A stretch of DNA of 32,910 bases from Halorubrum sp. Hd13 (GCF_002252755.1 NZ_NHOY01000001.1:1-32910); one strand, 5' to 3'; counted from the first letter of the stretch, positions 1 to 7,549 are shown. Made by a program: numbers and translations. The notes: generated by a model not told the origin, from the letters alone.

Positions 1-214
1 TCATCGGATTCAACAAAGCACAACATTCAAAAATCTATCAGCGCGAGGTCACCCCTGGAAGTTTTATCAACTCACGGAAGAGGGTCTGGAGTTCTTGGAG
101 GAGCACAACCTGCTCGCAGCGGAGTAGACGCTCGAGCAGATCTACGACACCATCTCTGACAAACCCGAGAAAATGGTCAAGTACGACAACGCGCCCCGCC
201 CCGACGACGTCTAA
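1..214 (+). pseudogene. Remnant of a winged-helix regulator (cut by window edge)
   Basis: The readable protein ends in WKFYQLTEEGLEFLEEHN, which looks like the wing and C-terminal helix of a small winged-helix DNA-binding protein, followed by TLEQIYDTISDKPEKMV and the terminal stop at 212-214. Two lesions are visible. A TAG at 125-127 interrupts the frame, and the bases before about 55 make better sense one frame away (IGFNKAQHSKIYQREVTP), implying an indel near 53-56. The 5' part is outside the window. Similar small wHTH genes often sit beside haloarchaeal orc1/cdc6 genes (family knowledge, from memory). I infer a dead gene; sequencing error cannot be excluded. Confidence 0.5.
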
Positions 215-273
215 CGGCCCGTTCTATTCCCGAATAGTTTGCTATTCGTACTCTTTAGCCCGTGACGGGATGA

Positions 274-313
274 TTAACCAACAAATCTATGCCAATACGC
301 GCTCTGTTGGTTA
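274..313. promoter_or_regulatory. Large palindrome before the DUF6788-like gene
   Basis: TTAACCAACA (274-283) and TGTTGGTTAA (304-313) form perfect 10-base arms around a 20-base spacer. The right arm ends 17 bases before the chosen ATG at 331, where a promoter would be, so an operator for autoregulation is plausible. The same arms recur at 4060-4100 on the far side of the origin island. Confidence 0.6.
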
Positions 314-330
314 ACACGAGGCGACCGCTG

Positions 331-654
331 ATGTCTTACGAGCCACCGACGCCACCGGCGGAACTCCCGACAGATATCGTCAACACACTCAACGGCTACT
401 CGCCGGACCAACTCCAGCACGTCGCACGCTACGCCCAAGAGCTGGCAGACCACAAAGCTCGCGAAGCCCGCCTTGAGGAGGAGTCGGATGACGACGAGAT
501 CGACGAGCGGCCGGACGATCTTCCGGACGACGTCCCGTCGAAGGCCACGATCACGATCAAGGAGATCAACGACAACCGCTACTACTACTGGCAGTGGAGA
601 GAGGGGGACAAAGTCACGTCCAAATATAAAGAACCAGTCAATCCGGACGAATGA
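331..654 (+). CDS. DUF6788-like small acidic protein
   Basis: This 107-residue protein begins MSYEPPTPPAELPTDIV. It has a helical N-terminal half (SPDQLQHVARYAQELADHKA), a very acidic linker rich in D and E, and a C-terminal segment NDNRYYYWQWREGDKV with clustered aromatic residues. I recognise the overall pattern as the haloarchaeal DUF6788 type, often found near plasmid orc1/cdc6 genes; this is from memory. An in-frame ATG at 289 lies inside the palindrome at 274-313, so the start at 331 is preferred. Function is unknown. The aromatic tail and its place beside the origin suggest nucleic-acid or replication-linked work, which is inference only. Confidence 0.75.
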   Translation: MSYEPPTPPAELPTDIVNTLNGYSPDQLQHVARYAQELADHKAREARLEEESDDDEIDERPDDLPDDVPSKATITIKEINDNRYYYWQWREGDKVTSKYKEPVNPDE

Positions 655-735
655 GAGGCCAATTCGTCCGATTATAGAGTTCCCATACCCCGTGTGCGAT
701 TTGATTTTGGTGCACTTGGAAAAGTGATGACCACA

Positions 736-942
736 CACCCCTCATCCAGAGTGAAAACAGTGGGACGAGAAAAAATTTTAGATTAGATTAAGCCGTTAAT
801 AGTCGATAGAGCCGTTTTTACGCACGAACAGTCGAACAGAGTTCCACAGTTGAAGCATCTTTTTCTATTTGAGACAGACCACACCCCTGATCACGAGTGT
901 ATCCGCTGATAGATTCTCACCACACACCCCGTGTACAAAGTG
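736..942 (-). repeat. Three degenerate inverted origin repeats
   Basis: The copies lie at 736-754 (ACACCCCTCATCCAGAGTG), 881-899 (ACACCCCTGATCACGAGTG) and 924-942 (ACACCCCGTGTACAAAGTG). Each is 19 bases long with the frame ACACCCC-N9-GTG, identical in spacing to the inverse of the consensus repeat, so they look like diverged members of the same family in opposite orientation. Confidence 0.6.
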
Positions 943-1259
943 TAAATATGCCGTATTCCGACGACAGAGTGCTACTAAGCTGATTTTGTATTTTGGAAGA
1001 GACCTACAATCCGTAGGATAGCACAGCCTTAGCGGGGGACACCGTGTGAGAGATGAGCTGAGTAACAAGTCGAGTGAAAACAGCCCATGGGAAATGAAAT
1101 TCGAACGATGACATCAGAAAAGCCGGAGACTGAACCAATATTCACATCAATGCCGGGAAGACGGTCGACCCTGAATTTATACTTCGATGACGGAGGGGGG
1201 AGCAGCTAGTTTTGATCACAGATACGTAGATATATTTGAGAGGCACCGATTCTGCGTTA

Positions 1260-1698
1260 CACATCGATAGGAGGGTGTATCCGAATGCGATTTCCTGAAC
1301 ACATCGATAGAGGGGTGTCCACAAGAACTACTTCTCATGAACACGTTGACCGGTATTCTGATCTAGCGGTTGGATGTCGTTCGCTTAACTCAGCAAGACT
1401 GGATGGGCCGGATTACCGCCTAATATTTATTTTCCCGAATATATTCGTTTTGGCGGGTTTAACAGCGAATTACATATCGATAGAGGGGTGTATACGGGGA
1501 CTAATAGAAACGCAATAATTGGCCTCAGATAGGTGACTCAAATAAGAATTGTGGCCCGATAACAGACAGCCAATACACATCGATAGAGGGGTGTATACGA
1601 GACCAAATGGAAAGGTAGCATTGTAGGGAAATGTCAACTGAAATGATAAAGAACGTGGCTTGGTAGCAAACACATCGAACACATCGATAGAGGGGTGT
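1260..1698 (+). repeat. Five forward origin recognition box-like repeats
   Basis: Copies of CACATCGATAGAGGGGTGT lie at 1260-1278 (two bases different), 1300-1318, 1473-1491 (one base different), 1576-1594 and 1680-1698. The last three are about 103 bases apart. The G-run followed by TGT resembles the G-string end of archaeal origin recognition boxes (family knowledge). The copy at 1680 is preceded by an extra half copy, CACATCGAA, at 1671-1679. Orc1/Cdc6 binding is inferred. Confidence 0.85.
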
Positions 1699-1809
1699 GC
1701 GGAAACTAATGGAAACTACTCATTAGGGGGGAGGCGGCCAGATACACAGAGACGGCCCTCTAAAAGAGCGCGGAGCGGACAGCTAACTACAATATGGCTG
1801 GAATCTCTA

Positions 1810-3279
1810 CTACGTCTGGTTACGGATCTGCGCTTTGACGACAGAGGTGACCTCATCCTCAGAAATCGCTTCAATACGCGAGTCCTCTCGAAGAGTTTCA
1901 AGAATCGTCTCTGGCCGTTCTCCAAACTGGAACTCGAGAAACATCCCGGAGCTGGGGCCGTGACTCCGCCGCTCGAAGTCGACCAGCGAATACGTCGTGA
2001 GCTCTTTCATCTTATTCACATACGTTTCCTGGTGGTACTGATCGGCGTCAATAGCGTCGGTCAGATACTGATACACACGATAGCCAGTTGTACTCCTAGC
2101 GGTCCCGCCGTCAGTGTGGGAAGCAACCGCCGCAGTGGCGTACAGACAGAGCTTCTTCTGTGTGCTAATGCCGCGAACGACCTCCAACACCCGATTCTTT
2201 TCGACCTTTTCTTGTGCGGTACGGACGTGCTTTTCGCGCACGCGGGTGTCGCCTTCACGTTCAGCTAATTCGCCGGCGACCCGCATGAGATCGATCGCCT
2301 TTCTGGCGTCACCATGCGTCTGTGCTGCGAATGCCGCTGCGAGTGGGATCACGTCGTCGTCGACAACGTCGTCATGGAACGCGTCCTGACGGCGTCGAAG
2401 AATTGCTTGGAGTTGGTTCGCGTCGTAATCGTCGAAATGGACGTCTTCAGGAGTTAACGAACTGACAGCGCGACTCCCAACAGACTCCATCATCTTCGTG
2501 TCGTTTGAGATCGCAACGACCGAAATGTATGCGTTCAACTCATCGTTTGCCCCAGCTCGGGAGAGCTGATACAGCAGTCGTGAAAACGCGGGCTCCTGTT
2601 TGTCTCGCCGTCCGACGAGCATATCCAGTTCATCGAGGACAAACACAACAGAGTCGAAGTGCTCGTTGACGATCCGATAGAGCTCATCCCACTTCTCTTT
2701 CGTCGCCACGCCGTGTTTAGGCACCTCGATAGGGACACCTGCCGCATCGGCAGCCTGCTGAACGAGTTCATACACGGCGATACCAAGCGTATCCAAATCC
2801 TGGCAGTTCACTTCAATAGTGCCAAACCGGATGTCGCGGCTTTCACAGATACGGCTGATGTTATGGCAAACAGCTTTTGTGATGAGGGATTTGCCTGTCC
2901 CGGACGGTCCGTAGAGAAATAGATTGGGGGGGCGGTTGTCACCGAGCGCAACGCGAAGCATCTTGGTGACTTCTTGGAGTTGCTCGTCACGACCCACGAT
3001 GCGGTCCTCTTCGACAACGTAATTCGGATCGAGTAGCGCTCGGTCCCGAATCAGCCCGTCCTGATCGTCGAACTCGAGGAGCATGTCCTCGATAGACTGT
3101 GATGACTCCTCGGAGTCAGCCTCGTCTTCAGATTGTGAGTTACCATTTGTGACGTGAGAGGATGAAGACTGTCGCGAAGGATCAGACTGCGACGCATTCG
3201 ACAGCTCAGCTTGAGCCGTCAACTCGTCCTCCGACGGTCCCCGGGTATCTGCGGGATCATCGGAGTCGTCAGTACCCAT
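1810..3279 (-). CDS. orc1: Orc1/Cdc6 replication initiator (AAA+ ATPase)
   Basis: This 489-residue initiator would bind origin repeats and load the MCM helicase. An acidic, serine-rich N-terminal extension (about residues 1-85) precedes the AAA+ core: Walker A GPSGTGKS near 124-131, Walker B VFVLDELDML near 212-221 and a sensor-1 AISND stretch. The C-terminal third matches the winged-helix DNA-binding part of Orc1/Cdc6, with STQKKLCLYA and the TYSLVDF region. I start at MGTDDSDD (3279): a TATA-like TTTTTGATA on the minus strand at about 3302-3310 sits near the leaderless distance. An in-frame start at 3306 would overlap that box. The gene is surrounded on both sides by its presumed binding repeats, and a degenerate inverted copy lies in its own promoter (3315-3333), which suggests autoregulation. 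Confidence 0.95.
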   Translation of the reverse strand: MGTDDSDDPADTRGPSEDELTAQAELSNASQSDPSRQSSSSHVTNGNSQSEDEADSEESSQSIEDMLLEFDDQDGLIRDRALLDPNYVVEEDRIVGRDEQLQEVTKMLRVALGDNRPPNLFLYGPSGTGKSLITKAVCHNISRICESRDIRFGTIEVNCQDLDTLGIAVYELVQQAADAAGVPIEVPKHGVATKEKWDELYRIVNEHFDSVVFVLDELDMLVGRRDKQEPAFSRLLYQLSRAGANDELNAYISVVAISNDTKMMESVGSRAVSSLTPEDVHFDDYDANQLQAILRRRQDAFHDDVVDDDVIPLAAAFAAQTHGDARKAIDLMRVAGELAEREGDTRVREKHVRTAQEKVEKNRVLEVVRGISTQKKLCLYATAAVASHTDGGTARSTTGYRVYQYLTDAIDADQYHQETYVNKMKELTTYSLVDFERRSHGPSSGMFLEFQFGERPETILETLREDSRIEAISEDEVTSVVKAQIRNQT

Positions 3280-3314
3280 ATGCCAATTGATACCCGCCTC
3301 TATCAAAAAGGTTC

Positions 3315-3333
3315 CCCCACCTCTATCGAAGTG
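3315..3333 (-). repeat. Degenerate inverted repeat copy at the orc1 promoter
   Basis: CCCCACCTCTATCGAAGTG keeps CTCTATCGA and the terminal GTG of the inverse consensus but has a broken G-run. It lies 36-54 bases before the orc1 start, just upstream of the TATA-like box, where a bound initiator could control its own gene. Confidence 0.5.
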
Positions 3334-3364
3334 TGATTAGCCGTGTGAAACCCGTGATACCGGA

Positions 3365-3396
3365 TTAACCACTTGATAATCATGATAATGGGTTAA
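3365..3396. promoter_or_regulatory. Inverted repeat upstream of orc1
   Basis: TTAACC (3365-3370) and GGTTAA (3391-3396) flank a 20-base A/T-rich spacer containing the internal palindrome ATAATCATGATAAT-like core. The arms equal the outer six bases of the longer palindromes at 274-313 and 4060-4100, so a shared DNA-binding protein is possible. Confidence 0.45.
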
Positions 3397-3445
3397 CTGG
3401 CGGTAGCCGGTGACGATGTGTTCGTGAGTACACGGTCGAAGACAC

Positions 3446-3464
3446 ACACCCCTCTATCGATGTG
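3446..3464 (-). repeat. Inverted origin repeat copy
   Basis: ACACCCCTCTATCGATGTG is the exact inverse of the consensus 19-mer. It is the only perfect copy in this orientation and faces the forward cluster that starts at 3634. Confidence 0.85.
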
Positions 3465-3633
3465 TTTTTGCACAAGAGTCCAGAGGGATATCTGCGTTAC
3501 GTCAGGTCAATCTACCGGTGATCGGTAGAAACCACACGCTTAACATCCTCTTGAATGGGTTTGGACGATAGAATAGTAGGATAGAAAACGTTGTCTGATA
3601 AACCACAGAACATAAAGGGCGCAACACATCGAA

Positions 3634-3992
3634 CACATCGATAGAGGGGTGTGTGTGTATCGTGTTAGTAGTAAAAGAAGAAGAAGAGAAGAAGACGATT
3701 TCAGCTACGGATAGAGAACTGTTAATAGAGGCTATCCCGCTCATACGACTTCGTGGCGCCGTCAAGTGGCAGTTCCTCGACGCAAGATCTAGGTTTATCC
3801 CCCACCCCGTGAATACATCGAACACATCGATAGAGGGGTGTGTGTCTCGACGTTCGACGAGTAGACAGTCGCGTTCGTTGGGATCGCACCGATGCCTGCG
3901 ACCAAGCGGTGAATGCGGCACTGACGGATCGCCTCTTCCCGCCTATCTCATGGCTCCCACGACAGAACGTGAACACATCGATAGAGGGGTGT
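3634..3992 (+). repeat. Three forward origin recognition box-like repeats
   Basis: Perfect copies of CACATCGATAGAGGGGTGT lie at 3634-3652, 3823-3841 and 3974-3992. The first two are preceded directly by a half copy (CACATCGAA at 3625-3633; TACATCGAA at 3814-3822), giving a nine-base tandem step. Confidence 0.85.
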
Positions 3993-4059
3993 CTCTTCGA
4001 TCACGGGCTCCATACAATCGAGACAAAGTGTGTCAATCCGAAATCCCTTGCAATCATAT

Positions 4060-4100
4060 TTAACCAACAAAATTCTTTCATCCGCAAGCGTGTTGGTTAA
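4060..4100. promoter_or_regulatory. Second large palindrome, far edge of the origin island
   Basis: TTAACCAACA (4060-4069) and TGTTGGTTAA (4091-4100) repeat the arms at 274-313 with a 21-base spacer. No gene follows directly; a degraded tnpB end does. It may be an orphaned operator or a site-specific recombination or boundary site. Confidence 0.55.
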
Positions 4101-4128
4101 GACCGAGTCACGTTCGCGAACGCATTTA

Positions 4129-4251
4129 GTTACGGCACCTAGTTTGGGTGTGGATAGGAGTACTGGCTGGTTGGCACAGCCCGGAGTCTACCTGTATGAT
4201 CTCACCTACGGATTCCAACCGCAGGCTGAGGTGGTAGACTGCAAACCTTGA
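4129..4251 (+). pseudogene. C-terminal fragment of TnpB
   Basis: The readable tail DRSTGWLAQPGVYLYDLT...AEVVDCKP closely matches the end of the complete TnpB at 20 kb (DNGWLAQPAVHLFDRS...EQVVNRES). Everything upstream (RuvC domain, zinc ribbon) is missing. The exact 5' limit of the fragment is uncertain; homology is clear from about 4159. Its stop codon (4249-4251) lies at the junction with the minus-strand element at 4248-4860, and the matching right end continues at 4861-4909. Confidence 0.7.
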
Positions 4252-4860
4252 CATCCTCCCCGCGCTGAAGCGCGAGCATTCCTTCGTGGGGCGTCGGGCC
4301 GTTCTGTCAGCCCCCGAAGGCAACTTCCCCTCCCGCTGGAGGGTACCGAGTTCGTGCGCTACACGTCGGCCCTCGAAACGAGGGTATGGTGTATTCAACG
4401 TCCGAGAGGGACGCGGTATCCGCTTGTGCCGTACCCGATACCGCTTGACCGAAGCGTCCGAATACCTGGCAACCACCCACGGTTGGAACGTGGACGGACA
4501 CGGGTCGTGCCATCGACCGTACTCCGCCGACGAAGGCGGAGTGCAACCGCGAACGGGGCGTGTTTTGATGTGCTGTCGCCCCCTCGTGTGCGCGGTCGTT
4601 GCCGACCGTCCCCAGTGACGGGTAGGGTTACTGTGAGGACGGCGGACGAACCTTAACCACGTACTCCCCACCGGGTTTGCCGGTGGTGGGCGTGGAACCG
4701 TCCGTATCAGCGGGAAGCAACCCCGTGTCTTCCGATTGAGAGTTTACGCGATTGGCTTGCCGCACGGCACGACGCCGGGCTACTTGATAATGTCGGTTGT
4801 TGAGGGTTTGTCGGATTCATCCCCGCGCTAAAGCACGGGGCTTTCTCCTCGATTTTCCGT
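4248..4860 (-). mobile_element. Non-autonomous IS200/IS605-type (TnpB family) element, nested
   Basis: Read on the minus strand, the left end near 4860 holds the hairpin CCCCGTGCTTTAGCGCGGGG (4821-4840) followed by GATGAATCCGACAAAC, the same left end as the tnpB element at 32.5 kb. The right end (4277 to 4248) holds GCTCGCGCTTCAGCGCGGGG and then AGGATGTCAA, the same right end as the complete element at 21.1 kb. The interior of about 530 bases contains several hairpins (for example the inverted CCCACCGG arms near 4667-4690) and no convincing TnpB domain, so it is probably an internally deleted or decayed element that would need a helper. It interrupts an older plus-strand element. Confidence 0.65.
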
Positions 4861-4909
4861 AATATCCCCACCTCGGGATTCCTCCGCCTGAAGAGGAGGA
4901 CGATGTCAA
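4861..4909 (+). mobile_element. Right end of the older, interrupted TnpB element
   Basis: AATATCCCCACCTCGGGATT and the hairpin that follows, ending GATGTCAA, align with the right end downstream of the complete tnpB (AATATCCCAACGCGGGAATC at about 21048-21067, ending GATGTCAA at 21095). Together with the TnpB tail that stops at 4251 this rebuilds one plus-strand 3' end split by the insertion. Confidence 0.65.
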
Positions 4910-5202
4910 TGCCAGCCGAGTTGATGAAGCCGTTCGGTTACCACTCGTTGAAGCTGATCTCTATTCTTTGAATATATTCTCCTCCGGAACAGTTTGTCGC
5001 TAAATGTAATATATTAAACACTGAAGAACCCATCAACTCAGAAAATATCTAAAATTATTCGAGATAAACAGACCGAATGAAGAATATAGTTCGGTTTTAA
5101 ATAACTAGTGATAGTTCAGTGTAGAACATCTATGATTCACGGCAGGACTGGCGATCGATGGCCGTATCGAACTTTGATCGATCGGGCCAAACCGAGAACC
5201 TC
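4910..5202. other. A/T-rich non-coding stretch with a possible terminator
   Basis: No gene is seen. ACCGAA (5072-5077) and TTCGGT (5090-5095) can form a stem with T- or A-rich flanks and lie downstream of the minus-strand wHTH gene ending at 5203, so they may be its terminator. The rest (4970-5110) is markedly A/T-rich compared with its neighbours. Confidence 0.4.
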
Positions 5203-5538
5203 CTAGTCACAGAATCGAATAACGAGTTCGCGAGTTCGGAGCGCGTAGACGGTCATCTCTCGCCCTTTTTTCGAGTACCACGTCTGGGTGGGCTCGATGA
5301 GGTCCCCATCGACGAGGCGGTCGAGATGATAGCAGGTGTTCTGAAGCGATGTCCCGACTGCCGTGGCGATCTCCGAGGCCGGCTTGGGCTCTTCCTCAAT
5401 CGTGGCAACGATCGCTCGCGCCGTCGTTGAGGAGAGCAGCTCCCAGACAGCTGCGGACTCGTCTCCGGTGACAGAGAGTCGTACTTGATCTTCCGGTACG
5501 TGTTCGACCGGCGGCTGTCGTGGTAACGCACTATTCAT
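5203..5538 (-). CDS. ArsR-like winged-helix regulator
   Basis: This 111-residue DNA-binding protein has an ArsR/HTH_20-like core: WELLSSTTARAIVATIEEEP is the first helix pair, SEIATAVGTSLQNTCYHLDR the helix-turn-helix, and LIEPTQTWYSKKGREMTVYA the wing. No cysteine-based metal site is seen. It differs from the other small regulators nearby, which carry the ATVYRRLDRL-type recognition helix. It is followed on the same strand by nothing but IS debris, and it lies 123 bases downstream of the next minus-strand regulator. Its target is unknown; family members often act as repressors. Confidence 0.85.
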   Translation of the reverse strand: MNSALPRQPPVEHVPEDQVRLSVTGDESAAVWELLSSTTARAIVATIEEEPKPASEIATAVGTSLQNTCYHLDRLVDGDLIEPTQTWYSKKGREMTVYALRTRELVIRFCD

Positions 5539-5661
5539 TGTCTCGTGTCAGATCGCCATTGTCCATTGGCTTGGATGGTCGTGAGGAACACCATTCGCAT
5601 AAAACCGACCTAGCGCTTCTTGACCGGAGACGGTGTCTGGTCTCATCATGGTTTGCTGCGG

Positions 5662-6051
5662 TCACCGTCGTTCCTCGGTCGTTAACCGTACCGTGACCGA
5701 CACCGTGCCCGATTCGACTGTCACGTGGAGTCGGTCCATCCGTATTTGGTACGTTTCACAGTGGTGTCCGTCGGGGTCGACGTACAGTTCGGTCGCGACA
5801 AGCCCGGCCGCTTCGAGGCGGTCAAGCCGGCGGTAGACCGTCGCCCGCGACGCCTCGCAAGCGTCTATCAGGTCTCGTCCACGCTTGGGACCCCGACAGA
5901 GTGCTTCCAGTATATTCTGCGTGTGTTCGTTGTCTAATAGCTCGAGTAGTACCGGGGCCGAATCGGCCGTCCGCGGCCCTTCGGAACCATCCCCAGACGT
6001 ACTGTCACCGTCCGGTGATGATTCGGTCGCCAAATCGGCAGTCGTTGCCAT
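5662..6051 (-). CDS. Small winged-helix regulator (TVYRRL type)
   Basis: A 129-residue regulator. A disordered acidic N-terminus (about 1-30) precedes a helix-turn-helix with DLIDACEASRATVYRRLDRL and the following LEAAGLVATELYVD. The C-terminal part (HHCETYQIRMDRLHVTVESG) is a beta-rich region shared with the regulators at 7550, 15690 and 21732. It lies just downstream, on the same strand, of the FAD-monooxygenase-like gene ending at 6151 and may be transcribed with it. I infer local control of that gene or of membrane functions; no ligand site is recognisable. Confidence 0.85.
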   Translation of the reverse strand: MATTADLATESSPDGDSTSGDGSEGPRTADSAPVLLELLDNEHTQNILEALCRGPKRGRDLIDACEASRATVYRRLDRLEAAGLVATELYVDPDGHHCETYQIRMDRLHVTVESGTVSVTVRLTTEERR

Positions 6052-6150
6052 CGTATCACTTCATTATCGCTCTCTCCCCTATCCCTGCTGGCTACGTGTA
6101 CTACCACCGACCACCAGACGGGGCTATTCAGATAGATGTGTGATGCATTA

Positions 6151-7323
6151 TCAACGATCTGCAGCAATTCCATGTTTAAAAGAATGAGCGGCTCCAGTCA
6201 CGTGACTAAACGCGAGCTGTCGAGCGAAAAACAGGAGCCGAAGCTCCGGTGACAGTGACGGATCGGGTGCTTGTACGTCGTCAAGCCAGGTTCGGAACCG
6301 GGCCGAGAGCTTTCGGCGACGCTGTTCGTACGACGAAAGCGCCTCCGTCATCGTTCCGGACGCGTCCGTGATCGCCGCTGCGAGCGACCATGACGTTTCG
6401 ATATCCGTGCTGGGACCGAGATGCGTTCCGGGGAGGGCTGTTCGCGCGGCCGGCCCAATAAGCCCGATCTGTCCGGTCGATACGGACGTCGGAGCCGCGA
6501 GCCGTACCCGGCGGTACTCGAACCCGCCGTTTTTGAGCACACGTCTGAGGTCAGCCGGCGGCGAACTGAGGTGACTAAACCGATCGGCGATAGCGTCGGC
6601 TGATACGGCCGCGCGAGCGGGAGTCTCTGCCGTCGTAACGAACCGCAGGGAGGTGCTGTCACCAGTTGGAGTCGAGAATGTTGCCGCCGAGGGACCCCAC
6701 GATTCGGTCGCTCTCGACGTCGTTTCGAATTGGTGACATTCCCACGTGTGGACGCGTCCGTCGGGTTCCGCCGTTTGATCGGCGCTGAGAGACTGGTCCG
6801 CCGTCACTGCGACGTCGAACGACTCTGTCCCTTCGTGATCGAACGTCGCTTGGACTCCCGATGCGGCCGACTCGAGTGCTGTCACGGCTCTGTTGGTCTC
6901 TCGAACACGGCCACGGACGGCTTGCTCTAACAGGGCCCGCAGTTGATCTCGTTTAATTGCGACCAATGCGATCTCGGTCGACCCGTCCGCCTCCCACGAC
7001 TTCTCGCTGCTTGTCCGATCGAGTTCCGTCACCGGCGTGCCACACCGCTCCACCGACTGCCGCAGCCCCAGCTGGTCGAGGACACGCAACCCGGGCTCCC
7101 AAATGACGGTCACACGCGGCGGTGATCGGTCGCTCGGGGACGGAGCGAGCAGCGGATCGAACCCGGCTCGGTCGAGCAGTCCTGCCGTCACGAGCGCTGA
7201 AAAGCCGGTGTCGGCTATCAGTATCTCCTTCTCCCGGTCGCGGTGTGTTCCCGAGACGCCGTTGTCATACTGCCGCGATACGACGGGCGGTGCTCGTGTC
7301 GACCGTTCCTCACCGGCGTTCAT
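6151..7323 (-). CDS. Degenerate FAD-dependent monooxygenase homologue
   Basis: The 390-residue length and layout fit the PHBH-fold FAD monooxygenases. IADTGFSALVTAGLLDRAGF occupies the place of the GxGxxG dinucleotide-binding motif but lacks the glycine pattern. RDQLRALLEQAV matches the conserved R-x2-L region, and GPAARTALPGTHLGPSTDIE stands where the family has GDAAH...GQG..AIED. The DG motif region (FDVAVTADQS) is also altered. I infer a protein that has lost or changed FAD binding, perhaps a regulatory or pseudo-enzyme relative. The reading frame is long and clean, so it is not obviously dead. A divergent wHTH gene starts at 7550 and another wHTH gene follows at 6051. Confidence 0.65.
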   Translation of the reverse strand: MNAGEERSTRAPPVVSRQYDNGVSGTHRDREKEILIADTGFSALVTAGLLDRAGFDPLLAPSPSDRSPPRVTVIWEPGLRVLDQLGLRQSVERCGTPVTELDRTSSEKSWEADGSTEIALVAIKRDQLRALLEQAVRGRVRETNRAVTALESAASGVQATFDHEGTESFDVAVTADQSLSADQTAEPDGRVHTWECHQFETTSRATESWGPSAATFSTPTGDSTSLRFVTTAETPARAAVSADAIADRFSHLSSPPADLRRVLKNGGFEYRRVRLAAPTSVSTGQIGLIGPAARTALPGTHLGPSTDIETSWSLAAAITDASGTMTEALSSYEQRRRKLSARFRTWLDDVQAPDPSLSPELRLLFFARQLAFSHVTGAAHSFKHGIAADR

Positions 7324-7549
7324 TGCCGGTCACGCAGGGATCCGGGCGTCCGATCGCTTGGACCGATACAACACACAGACCGTCTGGACGACAGCATATA
7401 ACAACCGATGGACGGTGGTCTCCCTAAATCGGCAACCGCTGTTTCTGTGTATGAGAGGAAGGCGGGTAATATGAATAGCCCTGTTACTCCGCCCCAATCA
7501 GTTCGGACTACCAGTACGCTTGGGTAGAGCGGCGTCGTTGTCGTCTCTA

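Larger units (their letters stand above)
655..1809. other. Non-coding flank of the origin island
   Basis: No credible gene is seen. The stretch is richer in A and T than its neighbours (for example 765-870 and 935-1010) and carries three degenerate inverted and five forward copies of the 19-base origin repeat. The inverted and forward clusters face each other across 943-1259, a possible second unwinding zone. Confidence 0.6.
3280..4129. other. Putative replication origin upstream of orc1
   Basis: An 850-base gene-free stretch lies directly upstream of orc1. It holds one inverted repeat copy (3446-3464) facing three forward copies (3634-3992), with an A/T-richer segment between them at about 3535-3625. 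Inverted boxes around a duplex-unwinding zone next to orc1 is the classic haloarchaeal origin layout (family knowledge). Short reading frames here overlap the repeats and resemble no protein. Confidence 0.75.

Noticed and set aside
1660-2268. 202-codon plus-strand frame
   Set aside because: It begins in an origin repeat and then runs antisense to orc1; no family resemblance.
1260-3992. CRISPR-like direct repeats
   Set aside because: Spacing is irregular (21 to about 190 bases), one copy is inverted, orc1 lies inside the set and no cas genes are near. An origin repeat family fits better.
4126-4671. 181-codon minus-strand frame in the IS graveyard
   Set aside because: It runs across the boundary of the nested element, is rich in Arg, Ser and Thr, and has no TnpB motif, so it is not supported as a gene.
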